64,000 nt of DNA from Poecilobothrus nobilitatus. Its lineage: Eukaryota; Arthropoda; Insecta; Diptera; Dolichopodidae. Where the stretch lies: contig OX352773.1 in the NCBI GenBank assembly GCA_947095535.1, forward strand, positions 260,361,590 to 260,425,589, written 5' to 3'. A model generated the notes under the pieces. The model was given only the letters and a program-made list of their open reading frames with translations. It was not told where the DNA came from and ran no database searches. This document shows, piece after piece, positions 48,528 to 60,550 of the stretch (positions within the stretch are counted from its first letter, which is position 1; each line of letters starts with the position of its first letter). The position numbers and the translations under genes are program-made.

Positions 48528-49190
48528 AGTACAGTGTAAACCAATGCTTTTTAAAGCTGTACATTTTTCAAAATTCAATGAAAACCATTTAGAATTGTGA
48601 TTTACAGCAAACTTTCTAAGTTTTCTTTGGATTATATATGTATTAGTTTTAATATTTAGGTTTTACTTTGAGAAAATTTGCCCAGTTTCCTAAGTTGCAG
48701 ATATGTATTTAAAAATAGTAAATTTGACTCTAATTGCTCTTAAACAGAGGGTGGTACAAAAAATATTTCTGAGGTAACATATGCTAATTATAAAATATCT
48801 TTCTTTTTCTAATAATTATAAGTTTTCATTAATGAGCTCTAATAGCCCTTAAATAGGGGGTTGCACAAAAAAAAATCCTAGGTAAATAACGGTAAATTTA
48901 AATACTAAATTTTAAATACTTGTATAATTTTTATATTGATTTATAAAGAAAGAAAAATCCTATCGTTTTGCGCTTTTACAATGAAAATATGTAAAACATT
49001 TAAAAAAGGGATTTTTCAAAACTTAAGGTTCTACAACTCTCTAATCGGTGAAGATACATACAAAAATTGTTCTATTACATTAATTTTTTAATAAACATTT
49101 GGACGAATTTCATGGCTTCTATCTTAAACGATGTAAACATATGGACGGACGGATGGTTGGACGAATAGAGTGAAATTATTTTCACTCTTT
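48528..49190 (-). mobile_element. Family A element, diverged copy
   Basis: On the plus strand it has 'acagtgtaaaccaatgcttt', 'aaactttctaag', 'taaacagagggtggtacaaa', 'aacggtaaatttaaatacta' and 'aaaaagggatttttcaaaac'. It ends with 'ggacggacggatggttggac' and 'agagtgaaatta', without the terminal hairpin. Confidence 0.55.
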
Positions 49191-50489
49191 TTCTTTCAGG
49201 TTTTAAATTACAATACACAAAATAGAAATACACAATAGTTACAAAAATACTTTTTTAAATTTTTCAACCCAAGTTGCAAGGTTTTTGAATCCAAATATTT
49301 TAACGAGTAATTTTAATATTTGCATTGAATTTTCTTTATATATTTTTGTATTCACAACAGCTTAAATATTATAAGATGTCCAAAATTATAAAAATTTATA
49401 TTTTCTTAACATCTGGAACTTTAGCATTTACTCTTTAAATCAATTAAACTTTGATCCTTAGAACTACTTTTAAATAAATTATTGGACTTCCTTAAAACAC
49501 TATATCTGATTTGTTTTATAATTTTCTTTATAGGAAAACAGTTGTATTTTCTTTGAAAAAACCCTTCTAAAATTTAAAATTCTTTATATTAATGTTTTGT
49601 AAATGTCAGTTTTTAAAACCCTTAGTTTAACGCAAAGCCATGTTTTAATGTCTTTTTTATTAATCTTGTCAAGAGTCAGATTAATGCGATTCAAGCTTGA
49701 AGTAATTTCGCAATAATATAATGATATAGGAATTACAAATGGAAAGGATTAAAGGTAATTTAAAGGATGGTTTCAATTGTATTTTCGATCTCTATGAAAA
49801 ACGATTGTAAACGTAATTAATGCGCCTGTGTAATAACTCATCTAAATGTAAGTTTTAAATTTTAATGATTATTTTAAATCTCAAAATAGATTTCATAATA
49901 ATAATTCTGAAATTATTAAAAATCAAATAAAAATCTGGATATTATATTTATAATGCGTAAAAAGAAAATAAGGATCTATTGTTTAAAAGGTTTATTTTTC
50001 TGTTCTGTTATAACAAAAGTAGAAGAAAATATGAAAAAAAAAATGTAAACAGTTGGAAATCAAATTAGATTTAATGGTGAATCAATTTGTTAATAAAACA
50101 AAATATTATTTTGTATATAAAATTCATTTTAAATGTAGCTTTTAATAAAAAAAAATAAAAATGAAAGAGACAACCAAGGACAGAGATAAATTTTTCTTAA
50201 TTAGACAAAAAGTGTCAAAAAAGTATTTTGACAAAGTTGAAAATTTGAAATAATTTTCTGTTTCTGACATAATATTTTTAATGAGTGAAATTTTAGACTA
50301 TATTTTAAGAAAATTTAATTTCCAAATAAATGTTGTATAATATAATTGATTTGAATTAAATTTAAAATAAAAGAAAACAAAAATAAATATGTATTGTTTT
50401 AGAATTTCTGATGAATTTTCACAGAAATTAAACTAAAATGAGAATGAAATTGAATGTAATATAAATCAACCTCTTAAAAATTTCAATCG
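49191..50489. other. AT-rich stretch, no gene seen
   Basis: No repeat family or coding signal was recognised. Confidence 0.5.
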
Positions 50490-50895
50490 AGATACAAGGA
50501 GACAGGATATAAGGGCAAACTCTCATATCTTAAAGATTCTCAGATGACACATTGGTTTATAATGCGTACAGCGCGATTATAAAATAGCTGACCGTCGGAT
50601 GTATTTCCAAAAATGTTCTACCATAACGTTTTTGATAACGTTAAATTCAAGAAGAACATCAATATCTTTGTTCTGAGCAATCCCCCCAACATTCAGTAAC
50701 TTTCCAAATTTCCCAATTTTCTTTATTTCTATTTTCCCAATCCCCAAACCAAATTGTACCATGGATTCTAACCTAATGTTTGGTTTAAAAAAGAGATGGC
50801 GTTTGGTTGGTTAATGTCCAACGCTATACCAAAGAGAATTCAGTTGATTTCATTGGTGTATTTTGAGATGGCCACCTTCTGTAAAAAAAAAAAAC
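50490..50895 (+). pseudogene. Family E non-LTR retrotransposon 3' end
   Basis: Broken frames give SARL-stop-NS-stop-PSDVFPK and FKKNINIFVLSNPPNIQ-stop, parallel to the copy at 23.7 kb. The 3' UTR ('cccaatccccaaaccaaattg', 'tggattctaacctaatgttt') also matches that copy. It ends in an A-tail (50882-50893). The N-terminal part is truncated. Confidence 0.7.
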
Positions 50896-51230
50896 ACCCT
50901 ATTGATTGAAGTGGTCTGAGTAAATTTCAACAAAATTAAATATTATAGTATATGCTTCGAGCTTTGATGTTATTTCTAAATATAGAAATATTAGTTATAG
51001 TTCAGCAATTCTAACCAAATATTAATGTGAAATGAGCATCTGTTACGCATACAATATACTATGATTATATAGAGTTAAAAATATAACATTTTTTTAGAAT
51101 AAAATAACTAACGAATTTATAACAAATTTTTACTTGAAATGTTATAATTTTTTTCAAGTGAATATCATTAATTAGCGCCTAAATTTATGTAATATTGTTT
51201 AGAAGTTTTAATGTATTTTAATTAAAAAAG
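50896..51230. other. AT-rich stretch, no gene seen
   Basis: No repeat family or coding signal was recognised. Confidence 0.5.
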
Positions 51231-51243
51231 GGTTTGGTTAAAA

Positions 51244-51527
51244 GGTCCTCGGTGGTCTAGTGGTCAACCACGTGGCATATAACCAAGGGAGTGCGAGTTC
51301 CAATCCTGCACAGGTAGCAAGTTTTATTAATTGAAAAAAAATCCCCCTTACTACCAAATATAGTGTAAATATATAAATAATATATGCCTAATATAAACAA
51401 AATAAATAATATTAGTGTATAATTTTAATGATAGTTATCGACCTATAATGGCCTTAGTAGCCGATTGTTTTGTAATATTGCAATATCTTATGTGGTTTGT
51501 AATATTAATATAAATAATAAATAAATA
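51244..51527 (+). mobile_element. tRNA-derived SINE, second family
   Basis: The head is tRNA-like: 'cctcggtggtctagtggtca' contains a perfect A-box (tggtctagtgg), and the B-box is 'gagttccaatcc'. An AT-rich body follows, ending in (TAAA)-type repeats. An approximate duplication flanks it (GGTTTGGTTAA at about 51231-51241 and GGGTTGGTTAA at about 51530-51540). The body differs from the SINE at 48.0 kb. Confidence 0.75.
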
Positions 51528-51540
51528 AGGGGTTGGTTAA

Positions 51541-51975
51541 GTACGAGGCTTTTTAATTAAGGAAGTGTAAGGATTAAATACAGGTAGCAAATTTTTTTTT
51601 ATTGTAAAAAAAAATGTTTCTTTAATATTAACAAATTCCTCTTGCCACTAAATACATAGAATATACATGGTGTCCCGGGAATAATCTATCATAAAAATGT
51701 GGGCAATAAAAAGGTCAAAACGAACAAAAAATTGTACGGAAGCTATTAGCTCTGCACTCTTTGTTCGTTCTTAATCTCTTCTATCACCACCTGCTCTGTA
51801 GTAGTTTATTCCTGCAACACTCTGTATAATATGAATAAAATAAAGAAAATTACAATATATAAATTAACAATAGTATTCAAGCAATAATGCATTTAGTAAC
51901 CCATAGTATAGTAATATTACATTATCCTATATGTGATTTTTAATATTAATATAAATAAATAATTAAGAGAAGGCA
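51541..51975 (+). mobile_element. Second SINE copy, decayed and interrupted
   Basis: It lies directly after the first copy. 'caggtagcaaatttttttt', 'cctcttgccactaaatacat' and, after the insertion, 'caagcaataatgcatttagtaaccca' and 'tgatttttaatattaatata' match the first copy. The tRNA head is largely lost, and a 165-bp inverted-repeat element sits in the body. Confidence 0.6.
51663..51827. mobile_element. 165-bp MITE with GTGTCCCGGGAATAA-type ends
   Basis: The left end ATACATGGTGTCCCGGGAAT and the complement of the right end (ATACAGAGTGTTGCAGGAAT) agree at 17 of 22 positions. The element interrupts a SINE whose uninterrupted relative lies 300 bp upstream, which fixes both borders approximately. 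A TA duplication is possible. The superfamily is not assigned. Confidence 0.65.
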
Positions 51976-52984
51976 TTTAAAATTAATATATTTATATTTT
52001 ATTGTAATTATTTTGGAAAATTCATTAATAAAACTATTATTTTTTGTATATTGAGATTTTAATTTTTTATTTATAATTTTTTTTTTTTTGAAATTCTTCT
52101 CCAAGGTTTTTAATATCCTGGCATCACACTGAATTAAGGAAATAATTACTTTTTATAACAATACCAATATTTATTGCTATGAAACAAATGAATTTTTTAA
52201 TAAGAATAAAACATAAAAGAAAAATTATTGATTTTTCTTTTCAATTTCGAAGTCCTTTTTGTTAAATAATAATCATTACTTTTATTATAAGTGGATTCTA
52301 TTTTAAGGTAATTTATAAATTTATTAATTCTTTAGTTGATTTTGTAAGTTTAATTATTAATTTTTTAGATTTTGTTATAATATTTATGTTAATATTGATT
52401 TTATAAAATTTATATTGGTTTGTAAAATCTTTACTTAGCTAAAAAATAAAAGACATGTTATTATATTATAAATTCTTACATTACATACATATATAAAAAA
52501 TTTTAATTAAAATGGCTTTAAGGTACGTGAATGTCTAACTTTTTTTTAAATCTTTAAAAATCAATAGTCTAAAATAAAAATAAAAGAAATTAATATTAGA
52601 AGACAAAATGATAGATTATAATAATATAAACGTATTAAAAACTGCAAAATATAAGTTAATTGTTAAGAGTTACGAGCAGATTAATATAATTTTTAAAAAA
52701 TGTTGTGATACCATAGAATTTGTTAAGTAATCCTTGTGTTAGTTTTTAAATTTCAATTTCTTTAATTTTTTTTTTTTTTAAATATAGAAATTTGTTATTT
52801 ATTAAATTTTATTTTCCCAGCATTTTTATCTTAACATAACATACTTACTGTTTTAGTACCATAATATATATTTATTAGGTTCAATGAGCTGTTATGAAAA
52901 ATTCGTCAATATTTTTATACAATGCTCTGCTTGGCAAAATTCCAAAAAATGGAATGACTTGTTTTATGCCTCTAATAATTCTAG
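51976..52984. other. AT-rich stretch, no gene seen
   Basis: No repeat family or coding signal was recognised. Confidence 0.5.
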
Positions 52985-54470
52985 CAAAAAAACGAAGAAG
53001 AATACAGTTGCCTTTGTCAACTCTTAGATACCCGTACGAACCGTTAGTATCCTGTTAGTATCCGTTAGTATCACAGCCTGTCACTCTGCTTACAATATTA
53101 TTTTTTTAATATTTTAATATTTTAAAATAATTTGGGTGAATTTTATAATTTCTAGAACTATGGGTTGTACATATATTCAAACTATATGTTTATATGTACA
53201 TTCTTCAAAATTCTAACCTTCCACATTACGATTATCAATCCAAAACTTTTTCAAATATTCTATAGTACCATTTAATACTAAGCGGTAAATGTATATTAAA
53301 TTTACTAAGTACAAAATAATAAATATAATTTTAAATATTATATTATATTATATTTAAATATTCCATTGACAGAATAATTTCTTATAACTACAATAAAATA
53401 CATATATGTATGTAAATACGGCGCTATATAGTATACATCTATACTCTTATCATTCATTCACTAGTGACATATACGATATGTAAATAAACATGATATTATA
53501 TAAGTATGTATATATATCAATATCATATAAATAAAAATAAAAATTCTTCAAGCAACCGTTATGTTGTTTATTTATTTACATTTTTTTGTACTACGCATTA
53601 TATCCTCAACAATTTCAAATTATCGAGTAAAACAAAATGGAAAAAATTCGTTAAAGAAATTTGTTAGAAAATTTGAAAAAATCAAGTAACACTTTCGTCA
53701 ATTATAAAGTAACCCTATATTATTAAAAAAAGTTGTTAACAGAAATAAGAGTATAATGTTGAAGCTTTAATTTTTGTGTATTACTTCAAAAAATTTTTAA
53801 CAGGTGTTCAAGTTACAGGTGTTTAAAAATAGGAAATTTTTAGTTTTTGACCCCTTACAGCTTCTAAATGGGGAGGGATGCAAAAAAAATTTCTGAAATG
53901 ACTCATACTTATTTTCAAAGTATATAAGTTATTTTAAAACATACTTTTAAAGCTAATAAAAGTAGTAATCGTTTGGCGTTTTCAAAATGAAGATATACTT
54001 TATACAACTTGTGCTATAACAATTTAAATATAGAGCTTTTTTGAACCTTTGGGGAGCTTTAGCTCCGTAACGGGTGGGGCTACATAAAAAAGTAATTAAA
54101 AATAAAATTAATATTTTTATGAGATCTATCAGCGGTTAAAATTTGATAGCTCTATTCCAAAAAAAGTGTGGGGATGTAAAAGTTAGGTCTTCGAGAGCTA
54201 CCCTAAGTTTTGGTCCAAACTCAACCAAAAAAAATAGGGAACTTACAAAATACTCCCAGAATATTCTGTGTAAATTTCAAGATTCTAACTCTCTTAGTTT
54301 TTCAGTTAGCGTGCTGAGGGACGGACGGACGGACGGACATGGCTCAATCGTCTTAGAATTTTTTTCTGATCCGATCCATACCTTTGAAGGTATATCTAAC
54401 TCGCTTATTTCGAGGTGTTACAAACGGAGGAGTAATTTTGTTATAACCGATCCTATCGTACGGGTATAAA
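52985..54470 (-). mobile_element. Family D composite element, copy 2
   Basis: This is the inverted partner of 26385-27911. On the plus strand it begins with the tail (cagttgcctttgtcaactct, agatacccgtacgaaccg) and runs through AT-rich sequence and a family A core (53755-54115). It ends with the head module: 'cggacggacggacatggc', 'gaaggtatatctaactcgc', 'ttcgaggtgttacaaacgg' and 'tcgtacgggtata'. The junction between head and A core is the same as in copy 1. An 11-bp 'gttagtatcc' phrase is repeated three times at 53043-53073. The 108-codon frame at 54143-54469 lies in the head module and is not a gene. Confidence 0.75.
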
Positions 54471-54549
54471 AATTTAGAATGGGACTTATAAAATAGCATT
54501 GAGATTTTTCAATAAAGTGAAAAAATATATCAATACATTTTAATAAATG

Positions 54550-55035
54550 ATCCTAATGTCTGGACCTTGGTAGGTTTTTTTACTCTGTCTTACAGATATG
54601 TAGTAGGAATTTGTTCGGACGAAAAAGTCTGATGTTTTTACAAAGAGAGCATTGGCTGCCAACATCTAAGTAGTTCCAATTATTAGATGGCATAATTTAA
54701 TAAATGGCAATTGGTTTGTAACCCGAATATCGTAAATGTGAAACTATTTCTCATCTCATGTGTAAAATTACGGATCATAGCGATGTTTAAGAAGAATGTC
54801 AACACATTCATTCATCATATTCCTACAAACTTTAAACGACGTAATGTTACTCCATAGCAAAATTATTCCTTGCACAAACAATACAATCGTACTAAAGTTC
54901 CCATAACCTATTGTTTGTTTAAAAAGATAGATGGTGTGTTTAGTACTTTAAAATCCCACACGTTAATAGAAGAATGACGTTCGTATCTTTCCTCTTTAGC
55001 GTCTTTTGATGATTTCCATGTAAAAAAGAAAAAGT
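54550..55035 (+). pseudogene. Family E non-LTR retrotransposon 3' end
   Basis: A short frame near 54786-54840 gives MFKKNVNTFIHHIPTNFKRR and then decays. The 3' UTR ('cataacctattgtttgttta', 'aaaatcccacacgtt', 'cctctttagcgtcttttgat') matches 2036-2372 and 47222-47480, and it ends in an A-rich tail. The N-terminal region upstream is unreadable. Confidence 0.6.
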
Positions 55036-56280
55036 TTATAATAATTAGAGGATTGAACATAATATTGAGAGTAACCTTTTAAAAGATTTTTTAACTGATG
55101 ATGATAAGCATTTACAATGATTCTTTTGAATTTTTACATAATAAAATAAAACGATTTGTAAATAATGTTTTATACTACTTATAAAATATATATATTTTTT
55201 GTCAGATTAAGATGCAATTATAATAAAAGTAAAATTTAAATGTTTACACATTATATTTTCATAATTTATTTGTCAATGTATTTGAATCGAAATTTCTTTT
55301 CATTTTTTTTTACTTTAATGTCTAAAAAAAATAAAAATTTACTTAAAACTAAAATAAACATTGGCATTTTCTACAAAATGTATTCCCCATTTTGTAAAAA
55401 TATCAAATTCACTTTTATATTACTCATATTCATTGTAAAAAATTTTAAAAATTCCATCAAAAAAAAAAAAAGAATGAATGGATATTATTTTCAAAATATC
55501 TTTTAAAAGAATCAATCCTATTATTTAGTTTTTTCTAAAAAACGATAAAAAAATAAATTTATTCAAAAAGTATCCAAATTGGCGTATTTATTGCTATACT
55601 AAAAAGCTTATACATTGCTATGATTACCTAACTAAGTACTATCTGACAAGATGATTATGCATTTTGAAAATAAGTAGTAAATAGTGTAAATATTTGCAAA
55701 TATAAATAAAAAAATTATCCCTAAGGATTCCTACAACTATTCATATAACAATGAAATTTCTAAAAGAGCTTAAAAAAAGAAAAAAGGAGTAAAAATATAA
55801 AAATTGTCATTGAAGCCAAAAAAAAAACCTTTTATATTACTTTCCACATTATTGTGTTTAAATTTGACAAAATAGAGTTTCTTTGTTGTTTGTCTTTTAT
55901 TTACTCGTTCGTAATTAAACAGTTTCTTAGCATTTCCAAACACTATTTCTGGATCTAGTGAAAAATGCATCTACTAAATTATAAAGATTTAAATGTAAAA
56001 CTAAGATTTCTGATTTTACGAATTTAAAACTTCAGTGAAAAAATACTCAAACCAACCGCTTACGGATTCCGAAAAAAAAACCTTTAACCGATAATCATAT
56101 TTTAAAATTGATAGCAATATAATGATTCTTTGAAAAATTTGTATTTTTATTAAAAACTCTTGTGATCTGTGGAGGATTTGGTCCCGCTCTCATTTAATAG
56201 TGTTAAATACAGCGATTAACAATTTGGCCAACGAGATGTTAGTAGCTTTCTTTAATTTAAAAAAGTGATCACATGTAAGT
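55036..56280. other. AT-rich stretch, no gene seen
   Basis: The frames at 55240-55506 and 55770-55970 are Phe/Lys/Ile-rich low complexity and are not accepted. Confidence 0.55.
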
Positions 56281-56289
56281 GATTTTTGT

Positions 56290-56970
56290 TTTATATTAGT
56301 AATTTTTCTTCTTTTTTTTTAAGCTGACATTATTGGATGTCTACGATGAAATTTCTGAAGCTCTCTCCATCCTGCACTAGGTTAATTAGCTATTCCACTG
56401 TTTGCAGATTTGTCCATTATCTGATGTTTCTGAGTCACTTTGTTTTTCAGTTTTACCTTGCAGAATAACTTACAGAATCTTATATATATATCGTTACGCA
56501 TTATATGCTCTAGATACATTTTTTTTTTTGCGCTTCATTGTTAATAACAACCCACGATTTCTGTTTATGTTACTGAGAACCTCATTATTGCTTACTTGTT
56601 ATGCTCAAGATATTTTAAATATTGTACGTGTATATACTCACATTTCAAATGTTTCAAGCTAATTGAATTTCGAAATTTTCCATACCAAAAAGAAGTATCG
56701 ACACACATTGTATTTAACAAAGAGTATATTGTTTCGAGACTAATATCACGATTACATAAAATATTTTTATATTTTATAAAGCTTCTAATTCGTCCTTTTA
56801 TTTCCATATTTCAGTTCTAGTTTTCTTTTAGGTAACATCCTAGATATTTTGCGATCGTTTACTGAATTTTATAAGTTGTTAAAGTTCAGATATATTCTCG
56901 GCAAATAATGTTGAATCATCTGAGTATCGCATGTTCTGAATATTAACTCCGTTTACTCTAAACTATGTTC
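56290..56970 (-). pseudogene. Second non-LTR reverse-transcriptase remnant
   Basis: The minus strand shows an RT palm-to-C-terminal order in broken frames. First is MRYSDDSTLFAENISEL with the catalytic Y-S-D-D at 56915-56926 (normally YADD or FADD). Next is a 71-codon frame (56592-56807) with KNILCNRDISLETIYSLL. VSNNEVLSNINRNRGLL and YLEHIMRNDIYIRF (about 56480-56515) follow. These match the order of 'CxRxxSLExRxRxLxCYV', 'VTNxEVLxRI' and 'YLGHIMR' blocks known from insect endonuclease/RT elements. Stops and shifts make it dead. It differs from the RT at 32 kb and from family E tails. N- and C-terminal ends are missing. Confidence 0.75.
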
Positions 56971-57037
56971 TAATTCTCTTTTCACAAAAAAAAAACTAAT
57001 TTTTCATTAGCATAAAAGGAATTCTTCATTTTTCTAT

Positions 57038-57670
57038 GTTTCATAAAAACATTAATTTTGTGAAACAACTTTTTCATGTAGCCCCATCCATTACGGAGCT
57101 TCAGTCCCTCAAACTTTGAAAAAGCCCTATTTTGAAATGCGTATATACAATTTTTGAATCTGAAAACGCCAGTCGACAGGTATTTTTTTTACCTTTGTAA
57201 ATTAATATCAAAATTATCATTTTTTTTTAAAAATTTTGTATTTAAATTTACCGTTATGTGTAAACCAACGGTAAATTTTTGGATGATTTTTCTACCCTCA
57301 TAACTCCGGAATACATTTAGATAGGGACTTGAAAATTTGATGGCGGAAAGAACTTTTAAAAATAAGTAAAAGTTTGATCAGAAAATTTTTTTAGACCAAA
57401 CCCTGTTTAAAATTTGCTATTTTGACACAGCTGTAACTTAGGCCTGTACACATTTTACTTCGGCAAGATATAAAAATTAAAGCTCCAGTAATATATTTTT
57501 ACGTGTGCTAAAGGTTTTTCTTATAGTTATATAGGGTTCTGGACTGACAGCTCCTCAAAATTCCAGAAAAGTCCTATTTTCACATTTTTTCTTATATGAA
57601 ATTTTCAAATTTTTGTGTAAGTCACAATTCCAAACATTTTGTATTGTCTTTTGGAAATGTGCGCTAAAAC
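57038..57670 (+). mobile_element. Family A element, head truncated
   Basis: It begins inside the head ('ttgtgaaacaactttttcat', 'gtagccccatccattacgga') and carries the full core ('gaaaaagccctattttgaaa', 'aaatttaccgttatgtgtaa', 'cataactccggaatac'). It ends cleanly at 'cttttggaaatgtgcgctaa'. The terminal hairpin is lost. Confidence 0.7.
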
Positions 57671-58550
57671 TTTATTAGTAAAGAATTTTGGAGACAATTA
57701 AACCGAGTTGCCCTATACAACACGTTGCTTTTTCGTTTAAAATCGTTAATTTTTTATAGACTTTTCATAGATTTTTAATTTTGTATCATGTAATAATTTT
57801 GGTTATTGTTTCAATGTCCTTCTCAAGGATACTTTCCCTTTCTCATATATTTCAATCAAATGTATATAAACTTATTATATAAATTATCATCCCATTTGCT
57901 GTAAAGTGCTAAAATTTTGGTCCTTGTATATTTATTATTTATGTTTTTTTAAGTACATCCCTTATGAATAGAATACCCAAAAAAATCCTTAAAAGTAAAA
58001 ACAAATCAAAAATAAATTTTGTACCACGAAGAGTTTCGAAGCTGCACATTTAAAACATTAATACTGAGCATAAAAAAATGGCGATTATTTTTTCATTAAA
58101 TTTTCAGTTTCTTTCTAAATTTTCTCGGTTAAATTAAAAAAAAAAGTAAAGAGACCATTTTTAAAAAATAGCAATCTTAAGAAAACACTTTTATATTTAA
58201 AAAAAAATGTTTAGCGTGTTAATATCAACATTCCAAGTTTGTAAAAATGGAAATTTAAAATTTTTGATTTTTCATTGATATTAACTGTGCGGTAAGTTAT
58301 ATTTACTGTAAAAGTTATTATTTTCCTTAAAGTCGTATATGTCTTACTTGCGTTTAGAAGATGAAAATCTTACAAAGTGACACTTTCGCATTTTTGCTCC
58401 GTGTCAAATCCAAATACAAGATGGGATGGGTAAAAATAAACTAGTAATCCCTTACGAAAATAGTTCTAATGGTATAATAAATTTTATATTATGTTTGGAA
58501 CCCTGTAATGGAAAAGCACATACAATATTCGCCGACGTTGTGAGGAGGCC
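57671..58550. other. AT-rich stretch, no gene seen
   Basis: Nothing was recognised until the GC-rich patch at about 58545. Confidence 0.5.
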
Positions 58551-58554
58551 CCGG

Positions 58555-58970
58555 GTAATTATGCCCTTGGGTATTGGGTATAATGTATCGAGGCCTCATA
58601 ACACGGCACCGATATATTCTTGTTTAGAATTGAAATCTGAATAGATTCTCTATGTGCATTGGTGTGTCTGTCTGTCTATCTATCTGTCCGTCTAAATTAA
58701 TATCCATTTTTCTTGGAGAAGTTCCACTGGGAATTGCTTTAGCTGCCATTTTCTTTTTAGAATATATATATGAGTATAATTCATCAACAGGTTCGAGTGT
58801 AACAGATTCGAGTTGCTATCATTATAACAATTTATATACTCATATATCAGCACTTAAGTCAAGTATATGAAATGTTGTTAAAGATGATTAAATTTAACCG
58901 AAATAAGATATTATATAATGTTCGTACGGATATCCTACAGTTGACACAGGCAAACACAGGTCCTTTTCGT
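58555..58970 (+). mobile_element. Short family C/D-type element
   Basis: The head-like part (tatgcccttgggtattgggt, gatatattcttgtttagaat) is followed by a 'gtctgtctgtctatctatct' block and 'gtccgtc'. The short core has 'agctgccattttctttttag' and 'caacaggttcgagtg'. The tail GTTCGTACGGATATCCTACA with AGTTGACACAGG is the family C/D tail. A GC-rich hairpin precedes it (gttgtgagg at 58538, cctcataacac at 58595). The 72-codon frames on either side are not conserved elsewhere. Confidence 0.5.
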
Positions 58971-60005
58971 TTTTAAAATTGCCTTTAAAATTTCATAAAT
59001 ATGAAATCAACCGAACAATAAAAGTGATTTTATTCAGCTTAAGCAAAAACAAAATCAGTAGTGTACCTGACAGGGATTATTTTTTTTTTCCATATAAATA
59101 GGTATTGTTTATTTTTTATTTCTAAATTTTGTAAGGTCCTAAAATTGAGTCAATTTGAAAATAGGAAAATAAAATTGTTTTTTTTTTGTCCAAAGGAGGA
59201 GTTTAAAAAATTTCCATTGTTTCCTTTAAAAAAAGGATTACTTGTAACCAAAAAAAAAAAAATAACAAAAGAATAAATTTGTATTGTACGAATGTCATCA
59301 AGATAAAAAAAGAAAGGAATTGAGTTAAAAAAGGTTTTCTCATATGTGACAGATAATATAAAATTGGTTTAAATTTCAATTCTAAATAGATCTAATTAAA
59401 TATTTTAAAATTTAAAGAGCCAATTATGTCTTTACCTAAATTTTAAACAAATCAGTAGTAATTTATAGACATGTGTAACGTTCAATTACTCACCTTTCGG
59501 TTAAATGTTTTAAATGGTTTTGGATCAAAAAATAAAAAAAAGGGACATGGGTATTTAGAATAATCCTTCTGTTACAGAATTAAATTGAATTTATTTGTCA
59601 TTTTTTTTTATAAGGTCAATATTCAGTTAACAACCTCTTAGTAATTAGAAAAAAAAATAAATTGAAGTGTCAGTGTTTAAAATAAAATAAATTTAATTAA
59701 ATAAATTAAGATAAAAATTTAAACAGAAAATACAATTAGTACAACGTCGTATACTGATTGTAGGTTAAAAAGCAACTTTCTAAGTAACTTCTCTAACATT
59801 TTAGGATCGAGTTTACAAATTTACAATTGGCTTTTGGTTGACCACTCGGTTTGAAATAGCAATTATAGGTGAAGTTATCCATTATTTAGATGGTAAAATT
59901 GAGCATTGCTACAAAAATAAATTTTAAACTAGTAACCAGAATTATAATTTAATGGGAATAGATCTGAATGAATTATAATTTAATAGGTTCGAATTCGGAC
60001 TAAAA
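58971..60005. other. AT-rich stretch, no gene seen
   Basis: The frame at 59061-59276 crosses T- and A-runs and is not accepted. Confidence 0.5.
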
Positions 60006-60009
60006 TAGT

Positions 60010-60550
60010 TTACTAAATAAACGAATTTTTATACTCGTATGTTGGTATGGCGAGTTTAAATAACCGCCATTCTACTTTCTTTTTTAAATCAAAAGAACTT
60101 AAGGTCTATTAGAGCTAGGTATCTTAAATTTTGTGAAAAGATGTCGAGTTGCATGCTAACAGCGAAAAATTTGGTTGTGCTAGAGAAGTAGGTTCAGGTA
60201 GCTTGCATACCTTGAAATTTAATGAAGCCAATCATCTGAAATTTTTCAAAAGATGATCAAGTTTTATGGCAATAACTGGTGCCATACAATTTCTCTTTTC
60301 AAATAAAAATAACTCAGTGTATATTGAAGTTAGATATCATCGATTTCCTGAAAAGATGCCAGGTTATATACCAACCAATTCTCAGAATTTCGTTGTGCTA
60401 AAGCAGCAGCTTCAGATAGCTTGCTTATATTGATGCTAGGCATGTGACATCTAGGCATGTAAGTCATCAGGTTTTATGACAATATCTTCTGTAACTTCTT
60501 CTTTTAGTTGTGGGTTGTGTGGTAGTTGGTCTAAAATTTACATAAATATA
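60010..60550 (+). mobile_element. Degenerate family C copy with two units
   Basis: 'gagctaggtatcttaaattt', 'gatgtcgagttgcatgc', 'ttggttgtgctagagaag', 'gatgatcaagttttatggc' and a second unit from about 60285 match family C units at 34.2 and 63.0 kb. The head and tail are not recognisable. Confidence 0.6.

Noticed and set aside
51244..51320. Functional tRNA gene
   Set aside because: A and B boxes are present, but a SINE body and a second copy follow, so it is a tRNA-derived SINE head.
54143..54469. 108-codon plus-strand frame
   Set aside because: It lies in the head module of a D element read backwards; the other D copy does not keep the frame.
55240..55506. 88-codon frame with Phe/Ile/Lys
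   Set aside because: Low-complexity AT-rich sequence; similar frames occur throughout the window (46465, 59061, 62002).
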